The notes below the pieces were generated by a model. The model searched no databases. It was given only the letters and a program-made list of their open reading frames with translations, and was not told where the DNA came from. DNA of 64,000 nt, taken from Maribacter ulvicola. GTDB lineage: Bacteria > Bacteroidota > Bacteroidia > Flavobacteriales > Flavobacteriaceae. The position numbers and the translations under genes are program-made. The stretch is taken from positions 124,001-188,000 of the forward strand of contig NZ_FTMA01000001.1 of NCBI RefSeq assembly GCF_900155985.1, in the 5' to 3' direction. Positions 41,599 through 49,795 of this stretch are shown one piece after another. Numbering within the stretch: the stretch's first letter is position 1; every line of letters starts with the position of its first letter.

Positions 41599-43137
41599 CT
41601 ATGCCTGATGCGAATCTTTTAAAAGATCCACCACACTCTTTACAGGATTGAAGGTTACCAAGGGCACTTCTACAAAGATGGTATTCCAAAATGCCATTGC
41701 ACCATTCCATAATCCTGGAAGTTCAAGCGCCTTTAATTCTTTACCATCTTTAGTTTTACCTGTAATGAAACCTTGCTTTTCATCCACAAACTTTAAAAGA
41801 TCATATTTCTCCCCTTTATAATTACGAACCGCACATACCAAATCTACCGGATTAAAATGTGTAGAATTCTTTAATAAGTCTGCCTGTTGTTGATCATCCA
41901 TATCTATTTGGGCAGATTCTATAATTTGTAGAGAAACTTCTCCTTTGCCATTTGTAACCCAAAATGGACCACCACCAGGCTCACCTTCATTCTTCACCAT
42001 ACCGCAAATACGAATAGGTCTGTTGACCTTATCTTTTAATACGGATATTTTTTTGCTGTTAGATTTTGAATCAAAGTCATCTGAGAAACGCACATTTAAA
42101 CTTGTAACCAAAAAGCTTCTTATTTCTTCAATTTGTGCATCACCAATATCTTCCTTGTCAAGTAATGCCGCATATTCAAAAGCTTTTTCCTGCTCTTTAA
42201 GGAGCACACCTGCCAATACTTTTTTGCTATTGGCAACCGCTTTGGCATCTTTCATTACGGCAACGTTATCAATATTCTTTATAAAAATAACATCGGCATC
42301 TTGCTCATTTAAATTTTGAATCAACGCACCATGACCTCCTGGTCTAAACAACACAGAACCATCTTCATTTCTAAACGGCTTATTGTCCATATCTACCGCC
42401 AAGGTATCTGTAGATGGTTTTTGAAAAGAATAATCTACATTATATGTAATACCGGTATCAGCGGAAACTTTAGGACCAGAGGCTTTGAACTCCTCACCAA
42501 ACATTTCTTCATGTTGTTCCGAAATCGTAAAATGCAAGTTTGCCTTACCGTTAGCACCTGCATACAAAGCTCCTTCTTTTAAATGCTCTTCAAAAGGAGT
42601 GGCCGCAGAATCTTCATATTTATGGAATGGCAACAAGCCCTTTGGAAAAAACCCATAGTTCAGTGCATTCTCGCCCAATAGCTCAGATATGAAATTAAAA
42701 ACTTTCTCTCCCTGAGCCTCAGATTTCACAGCTATTCTATCCATCACCTTTTGGTAAAACGGAAAGCGCTCTAATCCTTCAGAGAACTTCTTAATATCTT
42801 TATCATTAGTTCTAGTCAAATAAGCTTCTAAAGTTTCTTCACTTGGGCTATAAGCACCTAAAAAACTAAATAACGCTTTAAACATTCTTGATGCTGCACC
42901 ACTAGCTGGCACAAACTTTAAAATATCCAGATCTTTTAGTTTTGAATCATAAAATGCAATGAGCTCTTTCTCTTCTGCATCAGAAAATTTAAGAATACCC
43001 TTACCTATTACGGCAGCATTCTCTAATTTCACAAAAGGAATACCTTCTTTAAAGGTGTTGATATGACTCAACATTTGCTCTTTTGAAATTCCTTTTTTCT
43101 CTAATTGTTTTAAGTCTTTATCTGTAAGTTCGATCAT
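41599..43137 (-). CDS. DUF4301 family protein
   Basis: A 512-residue cytoplasmic protein of the Bacteroidota family DUF4301. Family blocks seen: FVPASGAASRMFKALFSFLG near residue 96, FPKGLLPFHKYEDSAATPFE near residue 162, LFRPGGHGALIQNLNEQDAD near residue 263, and GEPGGGPFWVTNGKGEVSLQ near residue 379. The GxGGA-like loops and PASGAASR are reminiscent of nucleotidyltransferase (NTP-transferase) folds. The substrate is unknown. It is the last gene of a five-gene operon and overlaps the NadR-type kinase by 4 bases. Confidence 0.85.
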   Translation of the reverse strand: MIELTDKDLKQLEKKGISKEQMLSHINTFKEGIPFVKLENAAVIGKGILKFSDAEEKELIAFYDSKLKDLDILKFVPASGAASRMFKALFSFLGAYSPSEETLEAYLTRTNDKDIKKFSEGLERFPFYQKVMDRIAVKSEAQGEKVFNFISELLGENALNYGFFPKGLLPFHKYEDSAATPFEEHLKEGALYAGANGKANLHFTISEQHEEMFGEEFKASGPKVSADTGITYNVDYSFQKPSTDTLAVDMDNKPFRNEDGSVLFRPGGHGALIQNLNEQDADVIFIKNIDNVAVMKDAKAVANSKKVLAGVLLKEQEKAFEYAALLDKEDIGDAQIEEIRSFLVTSLNVRFSDDFDSKSNSKKISVLKDKVNRPIRICGMVKNEGEPGGGPFWVTNGKGEVSLQIIESAQIDMDDQQQADLLKNSTHFNPVDLVCAVRNYKGEKYDLLKFVDEKQGFITGKTKDGKELKALELPGLWNGAMAFWNTIFVEVPLVTFNPVKSVVDLLKDSHQA

Positions 43138-43697
43138 TTATGTAATAAGGTATCTATATGGTTAATGGCTTTTTGTAAACGTTCTTTTTTGTTCCCCTTC
43201 AAGATAATAAAATTTTTACCGTATTTTTCTAAAGTACCTTTAAAATAGTTGAACATTTCCTCTCTTTCATTTGGCTTGTCCCTGAGGTCATCAGCTTCCC
43301 AAGGAATATCTATATAAGTCAACAAATAGAGGTCATAACTATTCTCTAAAGCATACTTTTCTAATACTGGATCACAATCACCAATGTAATATGCCTCTGA
43401 ATATACTTTGGTTTCCAACAGATCTGTATCGCAAATAAGAATATCTGTAGCTTTTTTCGCTAAATTATTCTCTATACGCATCTGGCCTGCTGCAATAGGT
43501 AACAAATCGTGTGGTTCGCAAGTTTTTCGTTCATTGTTCCATTTATCTTGTAGGTAATCTCTAGCATACTCAGGCACCCAAACAGTATGGTAATGCCTTG
43601 CCAATTGCTCTGACAACGTTGTCTTCCCTGTAGATTCTGGTCCAAATAGCACCACTTTTAAGACATCTGAAGGTTCTTGTCTGTATTTTTCTTCCAT
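43134..43697 (-). CDS. NadR-type ribosylnicotinamide kinase-like ATPase
   Basis: A 187-residue P-loop protein equal to the C-terminal kinase domain of NadR. The P-loop is VVLFGPESTGKTTLSEQLAR near residue 14; the family block WVPEYARDYLQDKW follows, and later DILICDTDLLETKVYSE. The nucleotidyltransferase and helix-turn-helix domains of full NadR are absent. It is expected to phosphorylate nicotinamide riboside to NMN after PnuC uptake. It overlaps pnuC by 40 bases. The presence of a thiamine-binding protein in the same operon leaves some doubt about the true substrate. Confidence 0.85.
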   Translation of the reverse strand: MEEKYRQEPSDVLKVVLFGPESTGKTTLSEQLARHYHTVWVPEYARDYLQDKWNNERKTCEPHDLLPIAAGQMRIENNLAKKATDILICDTDLLETKVYSEAYYIGDCDPVLEKYALENSYDLYLLTYIDIPWEADDLRDKPNEREEMFNYFKGTLEKYGKNFIILKGNKKERLQKAINHIDTLLHK

Positions 43698-44290
43698 GCA
43701 TTATACCCGTAAAAGGCCAATATTGTAAAAATCAGGTATTGAAAACTTGTAAACGTAAATCCTTTATAAAAATATAATGGTATAGATATTAAATCTCCAA
43801 TAATCCAATATATCCAATTTTCTACTTTCCTTTTGGCCATCAGCCACATACCCACAAAAAATATCGCTGTTGTTATGGTATCAACATAAGCCGTCCAATT
43901 ATTCCATTTGTCAAAAACTTGATATACTGTAGACACAAAAAGAATCGTACCTATAAAGATGAGTATTGATGTAATATGTTCTTTTTTGGTTACTCGGCTT
44001 ATCGGAGTGTATTGTGCTGCATCTACCTTTCTGGTCCAAATATACCAACCATATAAACTCATTACAAAATAGTAGGCATTGATAAGCATATCACCTAACA
44101 AACCCCACTTTAATAGTAAATAAACAAAAATAGAAGTACTGATCAGCCCGGTAGGATAGACCCATATATTATTCTGTTTTGAAAACCACACCGATAGTAA
44201 CCCAAATATTACGGCCACTATTTCCAATGTAACATCAAACGTATTGTAATCGGCATATTGCCCAAAGAGATAATCAAAAATGGGGCTCAT
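43658..44290 (-). CDS. pnuC: PnuC-type vitamin transporter
   Basis: A 210-residue membrane protein with about seven hydrophobic segments. The signature stretch is WNNWTAYVDTITTAIFFVGM, then KRKVENWIYWIIGDLISIPL and YKGFTFTSFQYLIFTILAFY, typical of PnuC (facilitated diffusion, followed by trapping through phosphorylation). A NadR-type kinase directly downstream supports nicotinamide riboside as the cargo. PnuT relatives carry thiamine, and the YkoF-like thiamine-binding gene upstream (17-base overlap) makes that alternative worth testing. Confidence 0.88.
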   Translation of the reverse strand: MSPIFDYLFGQYADYNTFDVTLEIVAVIFGLLSVWFSKQNNIWVYPTGLISTSIFVYLLLKWGLLGDMLINAYYFVMSLYGWYIWTRKVDAAQYTPISRVTKKEHITSILIFIGTILFVSTVYQVFDKWNNWTAYVDTITTAIFFVGMWLMAKRKVENWIYWIIGDLISIPLYFYKGFTFTSFQYLIFTILAFYGYNAWKKNTDKNLQMS

Positions 44291-44534
44291 AATCGCTTCT
44301 ATCAGATTTAACTATTTTCATGAACAAAAGACCACGATCCATAAGTTCAAAAGCTGTTTTAATTTCTGTATTCAACACGGTCATTACTTCGTCATACGTA
44401 CCATACACTTGTGTACTTAACGGATTCTCAAGAACCGTTAAACCACATTCACGTAGTTTTTTGATAAAATCTATTATGTGCTGTTCAAAATCATCTTGCA
44501 ATGGCGAAAATGTCAACTCTACTGAAATATCCAT
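44274..44534 (-). CDS. YkoF/DUF77-like thiamine-binding protein
   Basis: An 86-residue ferredoxin-like protein: DISVELTFSPLQDDFEQHII, then LRECGLTVLENPLSTQVYGT, and ELMDRGLLFMKIVKSDRSD. It matches the single-domain YkoF/MTH1187-type family, some members of which bind thiamine or its pyrimidine. In Bacilli YkoF belongs to a thiamine ABC system. Here it is embedded between a phosphopantetheinyl transferase gene (26 bases upstream) and pnuC (17-base overlap). It could be a cytoplasmic vitamin sensor or carrier. The exact ligand is not proved. Confidence 0.75.
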   Translation of the reverse strand: MDISVELTFSPLQDDFEQHIIDFIKKLRECGLTVLENPLSTQVYGTYDEVMTVLNTEIKTAFELMDRGLLFMKIVKSDRSDYEPHF

Positions 44535-44560
44535 TTAAAATACCCTATCTTTTATTTAAT

Positions 44561-45199
44561 TTATTCTTTATCTCTAGTAGCATATACACACGTAAACTGT
44601 TCAAATTCTAAAAATCTTATCTTATAATTAGACAAGTTTCCCTGAAAAATTATCTGGGCCGTGGTATTATTAGTATCGAACTTAAAATCCTGAACATTAA
44701 TGTGATGTAAAAAGCTGACCCCCCTGTGTCCATATATTTTATAAAGCGACTCTTTAGCCCCCCAAACAATTGTTAACTTTCTAACTACCGCAGCTGTGTT
44801 CGCCAATGTTCTATACTCTTCAAATGGCGTAAATTTATGTGCTATACGTAGTATTTTATCTCGCTGCATTTCAATATCTATACCAACGTGTTCTGTTGAA
44901 CTGATGATGATACCCGTAAAATTATGAGAATGTGTTATTGAAATAAAATTACCATCTTTTAAGTGGGGTTTCCCATTTTCATCATAAATCAAATCGGCAT
45001 CTGTATAGCCATAATTGGCAAGCAAATGCCTAATACTTAAAAAAGCCTTTCGATGAAGTTCTGATTTCATGCCATTGAACCTATTTTGGCAATAGGGCGT
45101 GAGTGTTACTCCTAACCAAAGATTTTCTTCGGTCTCCTGAACCTTCCAAATTGCTAAGGAGGTTTCTTCATTTACTGTTATAGTTTTGTAAAGCGGCAT
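44561..45199 (-). CDS. 4'-phosphopantetheinyl transferase (Sfp type)
   Basis: Moves phosphopantetheine from CoA to carrier proteins. From the ATG at 45199 ([20 protein letters not shown]) it has 212 residues; the longer open frame to 45313 runs through the divergent promoter region. The Mg2+/CoA motifs are [20 protein letters not shown] (GIDIE near residue 115) and [17 protein letters not shown] (WxxKES..K near residue 152). It leads the five-gene operon YkoF-like, pnuC, NadR kinase, DUF4301, and is divergent from ahcY. It probably serves the fatty-acid ACP, as no polyketide cluster is here. Confidence 0.9.
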   Translation of the reverse strand: MPLYKTITVNEETSLAIWKVQETEENLWLGVTLTPYCQNRFNGMKSELHRKAFLSIRHLLANYGYTDADLIYDENGKPHLKDGNFISITHSHNFTGIIISSTEHVGIDIEMQRDKILRIAHKFTPFEEYRTLANTAAVVRKLTIVWGAKESLYKIYGHRGVSFLHHINVQDFKFDTNNTTAQIIFQGNLSNYKIRFLEFEQFTCVYATRDKE

Positions 45200-45219
45200 G
45201 AGATTGTTCGTGTTATTCG

Positions 45220-45268
45220 TACCTTTGCCCGAAATATATTTCGCTTTCAACCAATTAAATATAGCTTT
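45220..45268 (+). promoter_or_regulatory. Two TAnnTTTG boxes upstream of ahcY
   Basis: TACCTTTG (45220-45227) and TAGCTTTG (45261-45268) both match the -7 box. The nearer one would start the ahcY transcript about 30 bases before its ATG. No SAH- or SAM-type riboswitch was recognised in this interval. Confidence 0.45.
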
Positions 45269-45305
45269 GCTACATTGGATTAACGAAAGTATAAAAAATA
45301 AAGAT

Positions 45306-46622
45306 ATGAGCACGAAAACTATTCCGTATGTGCCTTATAAGGTAAAGGATATCTCACTTGCCGATTGGGGAAGAAAAGAAATCGAATTAGCAGAAGCTGA
45401 AATGCCAGGTTTAATGGCACTGAGAGAAGAGTATAAAAATGAGCAACCTTTAAAAGGTGCACGTATTGCAGGTTGCCTTCACATGACCATACAAACTGCT
45501 GTACTTATTGAAACATTGACCGCACTTGGCGCAGATGTTACTTGGAGTTCTTGTAATATATTTTCCACTCAGGATCAAGCAGCAGCAGCTATTGCGGCAG
45601 CAGGTGTTCCCGTTTATGCTTGGAAAGGAATGAACGAAGAAGAGTTTGATTGGTGTATTGAGCAAACATTATTCTTTGGTGAAGACAGAAAGCCACTGAA
45701 TATGATTTTGGATGATGGTGGTGATCTTACAAATATGGTATTGGATAAATACCCAGAAATGGCAGGAGACATCAAAGGGCTTTCTGAAGAAACTACAACA
45801 GGTGTTCACCGTTTATACGAGCGTGTAAAGAAAGGAACTTTACCTATGCCAGCCATAAACGTTAATGATTCAGTTACCAAATCAAAGTTCGACAATAAAT
45901 ACGGATGTCGTGAAAGTGCTGTTGATGCTATACGTAGAGCTACAGATACTATGCTTGCCGGTAAACGAGTAGTTGTTGCCGGTTACGGTGATGTAGGTAA
46001 AGGTACCGCTGCCTCATTTAAAGGCGCTGGCTCTATTGTTACGGTTACGGAAATTGACCCAATTTGCGCCTTACAAGCCTGCATGGACGGATTTGAAGTT
46101 AAAAAACTAGAAACGGTTATTGGTAACGCAGATATCGTAATCACTACAACCGGAAATAAAGATATTATTAGAGCTGAACATTTTGAAGCCCTAAAGGATA
46201 AGGCTATTGTTTGTAATATTGGTCATTTTGACAATGAGATCGATATGGCTTGGTTGAACAAAAACCACGGTAATACTAAAGATGAAATTAAGCCGCAAGT
46301 TGACAAGTACACTATTGATGGTAAAGATTTAATTATCTTGGCAGAAGGTAGATTGGTAAACTTAGGTTGTGCTACAGGTCATCCTAGTTTTGTAATGAGT
46401 AACTCATTTACAAACCAAACACTAGCACAGATAGAACTTTGGAAAAATAGTGCCAATTACGAGAATGATGTTTACATGTTACCTAAGCACTTAGATGAGA
46501 AGGTTGCAAAACTTCACTTATCTCGTTTAGGAGCTGAGCTTACGGAACTAAAAGATTATCAAGCCGATTATATTGGTGTAACGGTAGAAGGTCCTTTTAA
46601 ACCAGAATACTACAGATACTAA
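45306..46622 (+). CDS. ahcY: S-adenosylhomocysteine hydrolase
   Basis: Splits S-adenosylhomocysteine into homocysteine and adenosine, clearing the product of methyl transfers. The ATG at 45306 gives [20 protein letters not shown] and 438 residues; the open frame before it is a non-coding extension. Substrate-site blocks: [39 protein letters not shown], and [18 protein letters not shown]. The NAD site is [20 protein letters not shown]. The typical C-terminus ends KPEYYRY. Single-gene unit closed by a bidirectional terminator. Confidence 0.97.
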   Translation: MSTKTIPYVPYKVKDISLADWGRKEIELAEAEMPGLMALREEYKNEQPLKGARIAGCLHMTIQTAVLIETLTALGADVTWSSCNIFSTQDQAAAAIAAAGVPVYAWKGMNEEEFDWCIEQTLFFGEDRKPLNMILDDGGDLTNMVLDKYPEMAGDIKGLSEETTTGVHRLYERVKKGTLPMPAINVNDSVTKSKFDNKYGCRESAVDAIRRATDTMLAGKRVVVAGYGDVGKGTAASFKGAGSIVTVTEIDPICALQACMDGFEVKKLETVIGNADIVITTTGNKDIIRAEHFEALKDKAIVCNIGHFDNEIDMAWLNKNHGNTKDEIKPQVDKYTIDGKDLIILAEGRLVNLGCATGHPSFVMSNSFTNQTLAQIELWKNSANYENDVYMLPKHLDEKVAKLHLSRLGAELTELKDYQADYIGVTVEGPFKPEYYRY

Positions 46623-46641
46623 GACATGGGTTTTAGAAACT

Positions 46642-46680
46642 AAAAAAGGTCCTGATATTCATCAGGACCTTTTCTTTTTT
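46642..46680. terminator. Bidirectional terminator between ahcY and DUF3332
   Basis: AAAAGGTCCTGAT / ATCAGGACCTTTT with a three-base loop, followed by CTTTTTT. Strong on the plus strand and usable on the minus strand. Confidence 0.9.
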
Positions 46681-46693
46681 GCATTTTCCCAGA

Positions 46694-47278
46694 TTAGTTA
46701 TTTTCGGCCAACATACCTTCTAAATAGTAGCAATCTGTCTGCTCCTTAATTTGAGCCAATCCTTCTTCTTTAGAACTTAGCGCATTAATTTTAACTTCTT
46801 TTCCATTTGGCATATATACAATATAAAACCCTTCTTCAAAAGATGAAAGTTTAATAATCTCTCCATTAGGTCTAATGGCGTTCCATGATTTATCACCCGG
46901 CTTATAGACCAAATCTATTTTCTTTCCTTTTTTGGGACCATCAACAACAGTAACCTGCATTCTGTTCTTAGTAGCGGTCATTTCAAAAGTATTCCCATCT
47001 CTTTCTACCATTTGGGTTTCAGATTCACCTTCTTTCATGGCAATTGGACTAGAACCGCTCCAAAATTCAATAACGTTAAAGATGATAGCATCACCTATAA
47101 AGAACAATCCATATACCGGAATAATATTTAAACCCCAAAATACCAAGTTGTTTACAAATTTACTCTCAGAAACACCCTGGTTCCAATCTTTTAAATTATT
47201 GAACGCACTAAACGACCCTAAGCAACTAGAGAATAATAATGTACTCGCCATTGCTACACAAATAATTGATTTTTTCAT
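46694..47278 (-). CDS. DUF3332 family membrane lipoprotein
   Basis: A 194-residue protein. The signal sequence ends at a lipobox (LLFSSC, Cys19) and is followed by GSFSAFNNLKDWNQGVSESK, the DUF3332 signature. A hydrophobic stretch (VFWGLNIIPVYGLFFIGDAI) could insert in the membrane. The rest is soluble and periplasmic. The family occurs in Bacteroidota and gammaproteobacteria without known function. Convergent with ahcY. Confidence 0.8.
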   Translation of the reverse strand: MKKSIICVAMASTLLFSSCLGSFSAFNNLKDWNQGVSESKFVNNLVFWGLNIIPVYGLFFIGDAIIFNVIEFWSGSSPIAMKEGESETQMVERDGNTFEMTATKNRMQVTVVDGPKKGKKIDLVYKPGDKSWNAIRPNGEIIKLSSFEEGFYIVYMPNGKEVKINALSSKEEGLAQIKEQTDCYYLEGMLAENN

Positions 47279-47500
47279 GATATAACTTGTTTAGAATTAG
47301 GCTCGCAAAATAAGTACGATCTACCCGCATGGCTTCTCCTATTAATTTTATTGTTGACCCTAAAGATGTTTTACCTAAGTACTACATTAAATGATTGTTA
47401 AGCAGCCAATTATTTAGCTTCAAAATTCATAGTTTTAATTCTTCTATGGAAAGGTAGTTTTGCACGCTTACTTTTCTACTAATTAAATCTAGAACTATAC

Positions 47501-48022
47501 ATGATACTATTTGTTGACATGGACGAGGTTATTGCAGATACCTATGGCGCCCATATTGAACTTTACAACACTGAATTTAACGGAGAGCTTACTAAAGATT
47601 TATGCGCTGGTACTGAAGTATGGCGTATGGTACCAGAAGCACACCAAGAGAACATTCGTAACCACGCTAATAGAAGAGGCTTTTTCAGAAACCTAAAACC
47701 TATTACGGGCAGTCAAGAAATATTATCTCAACTTGCAGATAAGCATGAGGTCTACATAGCCTCTGCCGCCATGCAATTCCCTAATTCTTTAGAAGAAAAA
47801 AGTGAATGGTTAGATGAGCATTTTCCCTTTTTGCCTTGGCAAAATAGAATTCTTTGTGGTCACAAACATATCCTTAAAGGAGATGTTCTAATAGACGATA
47901 GAAGTTTTAATTTAAAAACTTTTGATGGCAGAAGCCTACAATTTACCTCGCCACATAATATAAATACAGCAGGTTTTGAACGCGTGAATACTTGGTTTGA
48001 GATCGGGGAAAAATTATTATAG
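47501..48022 (+). CDS. 5'(3')-deoxyribonucleotidase (NT5C type, HAD fold)
   Basis: A 173-residue HAD hydrolase that removes phosphate from (deoxy)nucleoside monophosphates. Motif I with the nucleophile is ILFVDMDEVIADTYGAHIEL (DMDE), motif II is in YIASAAMQFPNSLEEKSEWL, and the late acidic pair is in DVLIDDRSFNL. The NT5C-type QR-like block FRNLKPITGSQEIL is also present. It follows a 222-base gap and is convergent with rpmA, sharing a bidirectional terminator. Confidence 0.9.
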   Translation: MILFVDMDEVIADTYGAHIELYNTEFNGELTKDLCAGTEVWRMVPEAHQENIRNHANRRGFFRNLKPITGSQEILSQLADKHEVYIASAAMQFPNSLEEKSEWLDEHFPFLPWQNRILCGHKHILKGDVLIDDRSFNLKTFDGRSLQFTSPHNINTAGFERVNTWFEIGEKLL

Positions 48023-48053
48023 TATACCACTATAGGCAATCATATTACTCCAT

Positions 48054-48085
48054 AAAAAAACCCTCTTTAATACTAAAGAGGGTTT
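48054..48085. terminator. Bidirectional terminator between the nucleotidase and rpmA
   Basis: ACCCTCTTTA / TAAAGAGGGT with a four-base loop, flanked by seven A and five T. Strong on both strands. Confidence 0.92.
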
Positions 48086-48105
48086 TTAAATAACTTGCTT
48101 AAAGC

Positions 48106-48366
48106 TTATGCTTCAAAAGGCTCTATGGAAACATATGATTTTCCACCAGCTTTTTTAGTAAACTTTACCAAACCATCTACACGTGCGTGCAATGTATGGT
48201 CTTTTCCTGCGTAAACATTTTCACCAGGATTGTGTCTTGTTCCACGCTGTCTAACGATAATGTTACCAGCGATAGCAGCTTGACCACCATAAATCTTAAC
48301 TCCTAATCGTTTCGATTCTGATTCTCTACCGTTTTTCGAACTACCTACACCTTTCTTATGTGCCAT
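48106..48366 (-). CDS. rpmA: 50S ribosomal protein L27
   Basis: An 86-residue ribosomal protein. [20 protein letters not shown] is the family N-terminus without the cleaved extension seen in Firmicutes. [20 protein letters not shown] and [20 protein letters not shown] follow. It sits near the peptidyl-transferase centre and contacts tRNA. It is 41 bases after rplU on the same transcript. Confidence 0.98.
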   Translation of the reverse strand: MAHKKGVGSSKNGRESESKRLGVKIYGGQAAIAGNIIVRQRGTRHNPGENVYAGKDHTLHARVDGLVKFTKKAGGKSYVSIEPFEA

Positions 48367-48407
48367 TGTCTGAGGTTTTAAATATTATTATACTTTAATG
48401 GTTCAGC

Positions 48408-49058
48408 TTATTTAGCTACACCACCATCTAATTCGTCTTGCAATTTTTGTAACTCGTCCCATTTACCATCAGCAGCTAATTGTGCTTGTTTTGGCCAAGT
48501 GTCAGTTACGTGATTTCCACGTACGTCTGCTATAATTTCAGAAATTTTAGCTGCGTCTGTTTTTGCCAATTCAGCAAAAGTAGAAATACCTGCATTGTTT
48601 AAGGTTTCAGCAATTTTTGGACCTACACCTTCAATTTTTTTAAAATCATCACCTTTAGCGTTAGATTTCTTAGCTTTTGGTGCTGCCTTTGCCTCAACTT
48701 TTTTAGCTTTTGGTTCAGCTTTCTTAGTTTCAGATTTCTTTGCTCCTTTAGAAACAATAGACTCGATTACAATCTCCGTAAGAGACTGACGATGTCCATT
48801 CTTCTTTTTGTAACCTTTACGTCTTTTCTTATGAAAAACGATTACTTTGTCACCTCTTAGGTGTTTAACGACTTTAGCCTCTACTGCTGCTCCGTCTATA
48901 GCCGGGGCGCCGATAGTAACGTTCGATCCATCAGCCAAAAGAAGAACATTGTCAAAAGTAATTGTCTTACCTTCTTCTGCTTGTAAACGGTGAACGTACA
49001 CTTTCTGGTCTTTTGCAACTTTAAACTGCTGCCCTGCCATCTCTACAATTGCGTACAT
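48408..49058 (-). CDS. rplU: 50S ribosomal protein L21 with C-terminal helix-hairpin-helix extension
   Basis: 216 residues versus about 103 for E. coli L21. The first ~100 are normal L21 (MYAIVEMAGQQFKVAKDQKV; RGDKVIVFHKKRRKGYKKKN; GHRQSLTEIVIESI). After a Lys/Ala-rich linker (about 105-140), the last ~75 residues carry a helix-hairpin-helix-like module (DDFKKIEGVGPKIAETLNNA, then GISTFAELAKTDAAKISEII). This extension is usual in Flavobacteriaceae. It could bind rRNA or DNA. First gene of the rplU-rpmA unit behind a full TTG/TATATTTG promoter. Confidence 0.95.
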   Translation of the reverse strand: MYAIVEMAGQQFKVAKDQKVYVHRLQAEEGKTITFDNVLLLADGSNVTIGAPAIDGAAVEAKVVKHLRGDKVIVFHKKRRKGYKKKNGHRQSLTEIVIESIVSKGAKKSETKKAEPKAKKVEAKAAPKAKKSNAKGDDFKKIEGVGPKIAETLNNAGISTFAELAKTDAAKISEIIADVRGNHVTDTWPKQAQLAADGKWDELQKLQDELDGGVAK

Positions 49059-49108
49059 ATTGTTAAATGTAATGATTAAACCTGATGGATTTTTTCCATA
49101 GGCGGGTG

Positions 49109-49138
49109 CAAATATAAATCTTAATAGTGACTTTACAA
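49109..49138 (-). promoter_or_regulatory. Full Bacteroidota promoter (TTG-N19-TATATTTG) of rplU-rpmA
   Basis: On the minus strand, TTG (49138-49136), then 19 bases, then TATATTTG (49116-49109). Spacing and both boxes fit the Flavobacterium consensus TTG-N17-23-TAnnTTTG. The leader would be ~40-50 bases to the L21 ATG. Confidence 0.75.
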
Positions 49139-49155
49139 GTGTTTTTTGGTAAATT

Positions 49156-49611
49156 TTACATGCGATTTAAACTTGTAGTGTTCGAAGTCTTAAATAGTTG
49201 CATAAAAGTAAGCGTCAACACTAAAGTAGAAGTAAAACCCATTACCGCCACCACTAGAAAAACAATGGCTTCAAAACTACGATAAGTATTAGCCCACTTA
49301 GTAGATAACTCTTCTAAAAAACCTGGCTGTAACTCTGTAGAATATACTGCAAAAAACAACGTAAATATTAAAGTTGCCACTCCGCCCGTTATTAAACCTG
49401 CCATGAAACCACCTGAATATGCAAAAGCTGTACCTTTTTCTAATTTGTAGTACTTTATGGCTTCATATATAGCAAAACCGGTAATGACAGCATTAAAAAG
49501 ACTATAAAAGACATTTACGTGCAACTGAAGTAATGACAATATTAAAAAATAAGCAATTAAACAACCACTGGCCGCAACACCAAATCTAATAGGCAAGGCA
49601 TAATTTTTCAT
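49156..49611 (-). CDS. DUF4199 membrane protein
   Basis: A 151-residue protein with four hydrophobic segments (AASGCLIAYFLILSLLQLHV; FYSLFNAVITGFAIYEAIKY; GLITGGVATLIFTLFFAVY; FVVAVMGFTSTLVLTLTFM-like). It fits DUF4199, a Bacteroidota membrane family of unknown function. FAYSGGFMAGLITGG is a recurrent family feature. It is upstream of the rplU operon on the same strand but likely separate, since rplU has its own promoter just inside the gap. Confidence 0.85.
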   Translation of the reverse strand: MKNYALPIRFGVAASGCLIAYFLILSLLQLHVNVFYSLFNAVITGFAIYEAIKYYKLEKGTAFAYSGGFMAGLITGGVATLIFTLFFAVYSTELQPGFLEELSTKWANTYRSFEAIVFLVVAVMGFTSTLVLTLTFMQLFKTSNTTSLNRM

Positions 49612-49795
49612 AATATAGATGTATTTCTGTTTAGCCTTTTAATATAAACAATAAACAACAATTAATGTAAATTTATCTGTTAAAGAATACCTATATTGAA
49701 ATCTATTCCCATAAAAACATAGAATCCTGTAACAAATTGAAATTAATGAACACCTATAGAACATATTAACTAAACACTAACCTAAACTTTATTAA

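Noticed and set aside
45200-45305. Possible SAH or SAM riboswitch before ahcY
   Set aside because: No conserved riboswitch core was found in the ~105-base gap; only two TAnnTTTG promoter boxes are supportable.
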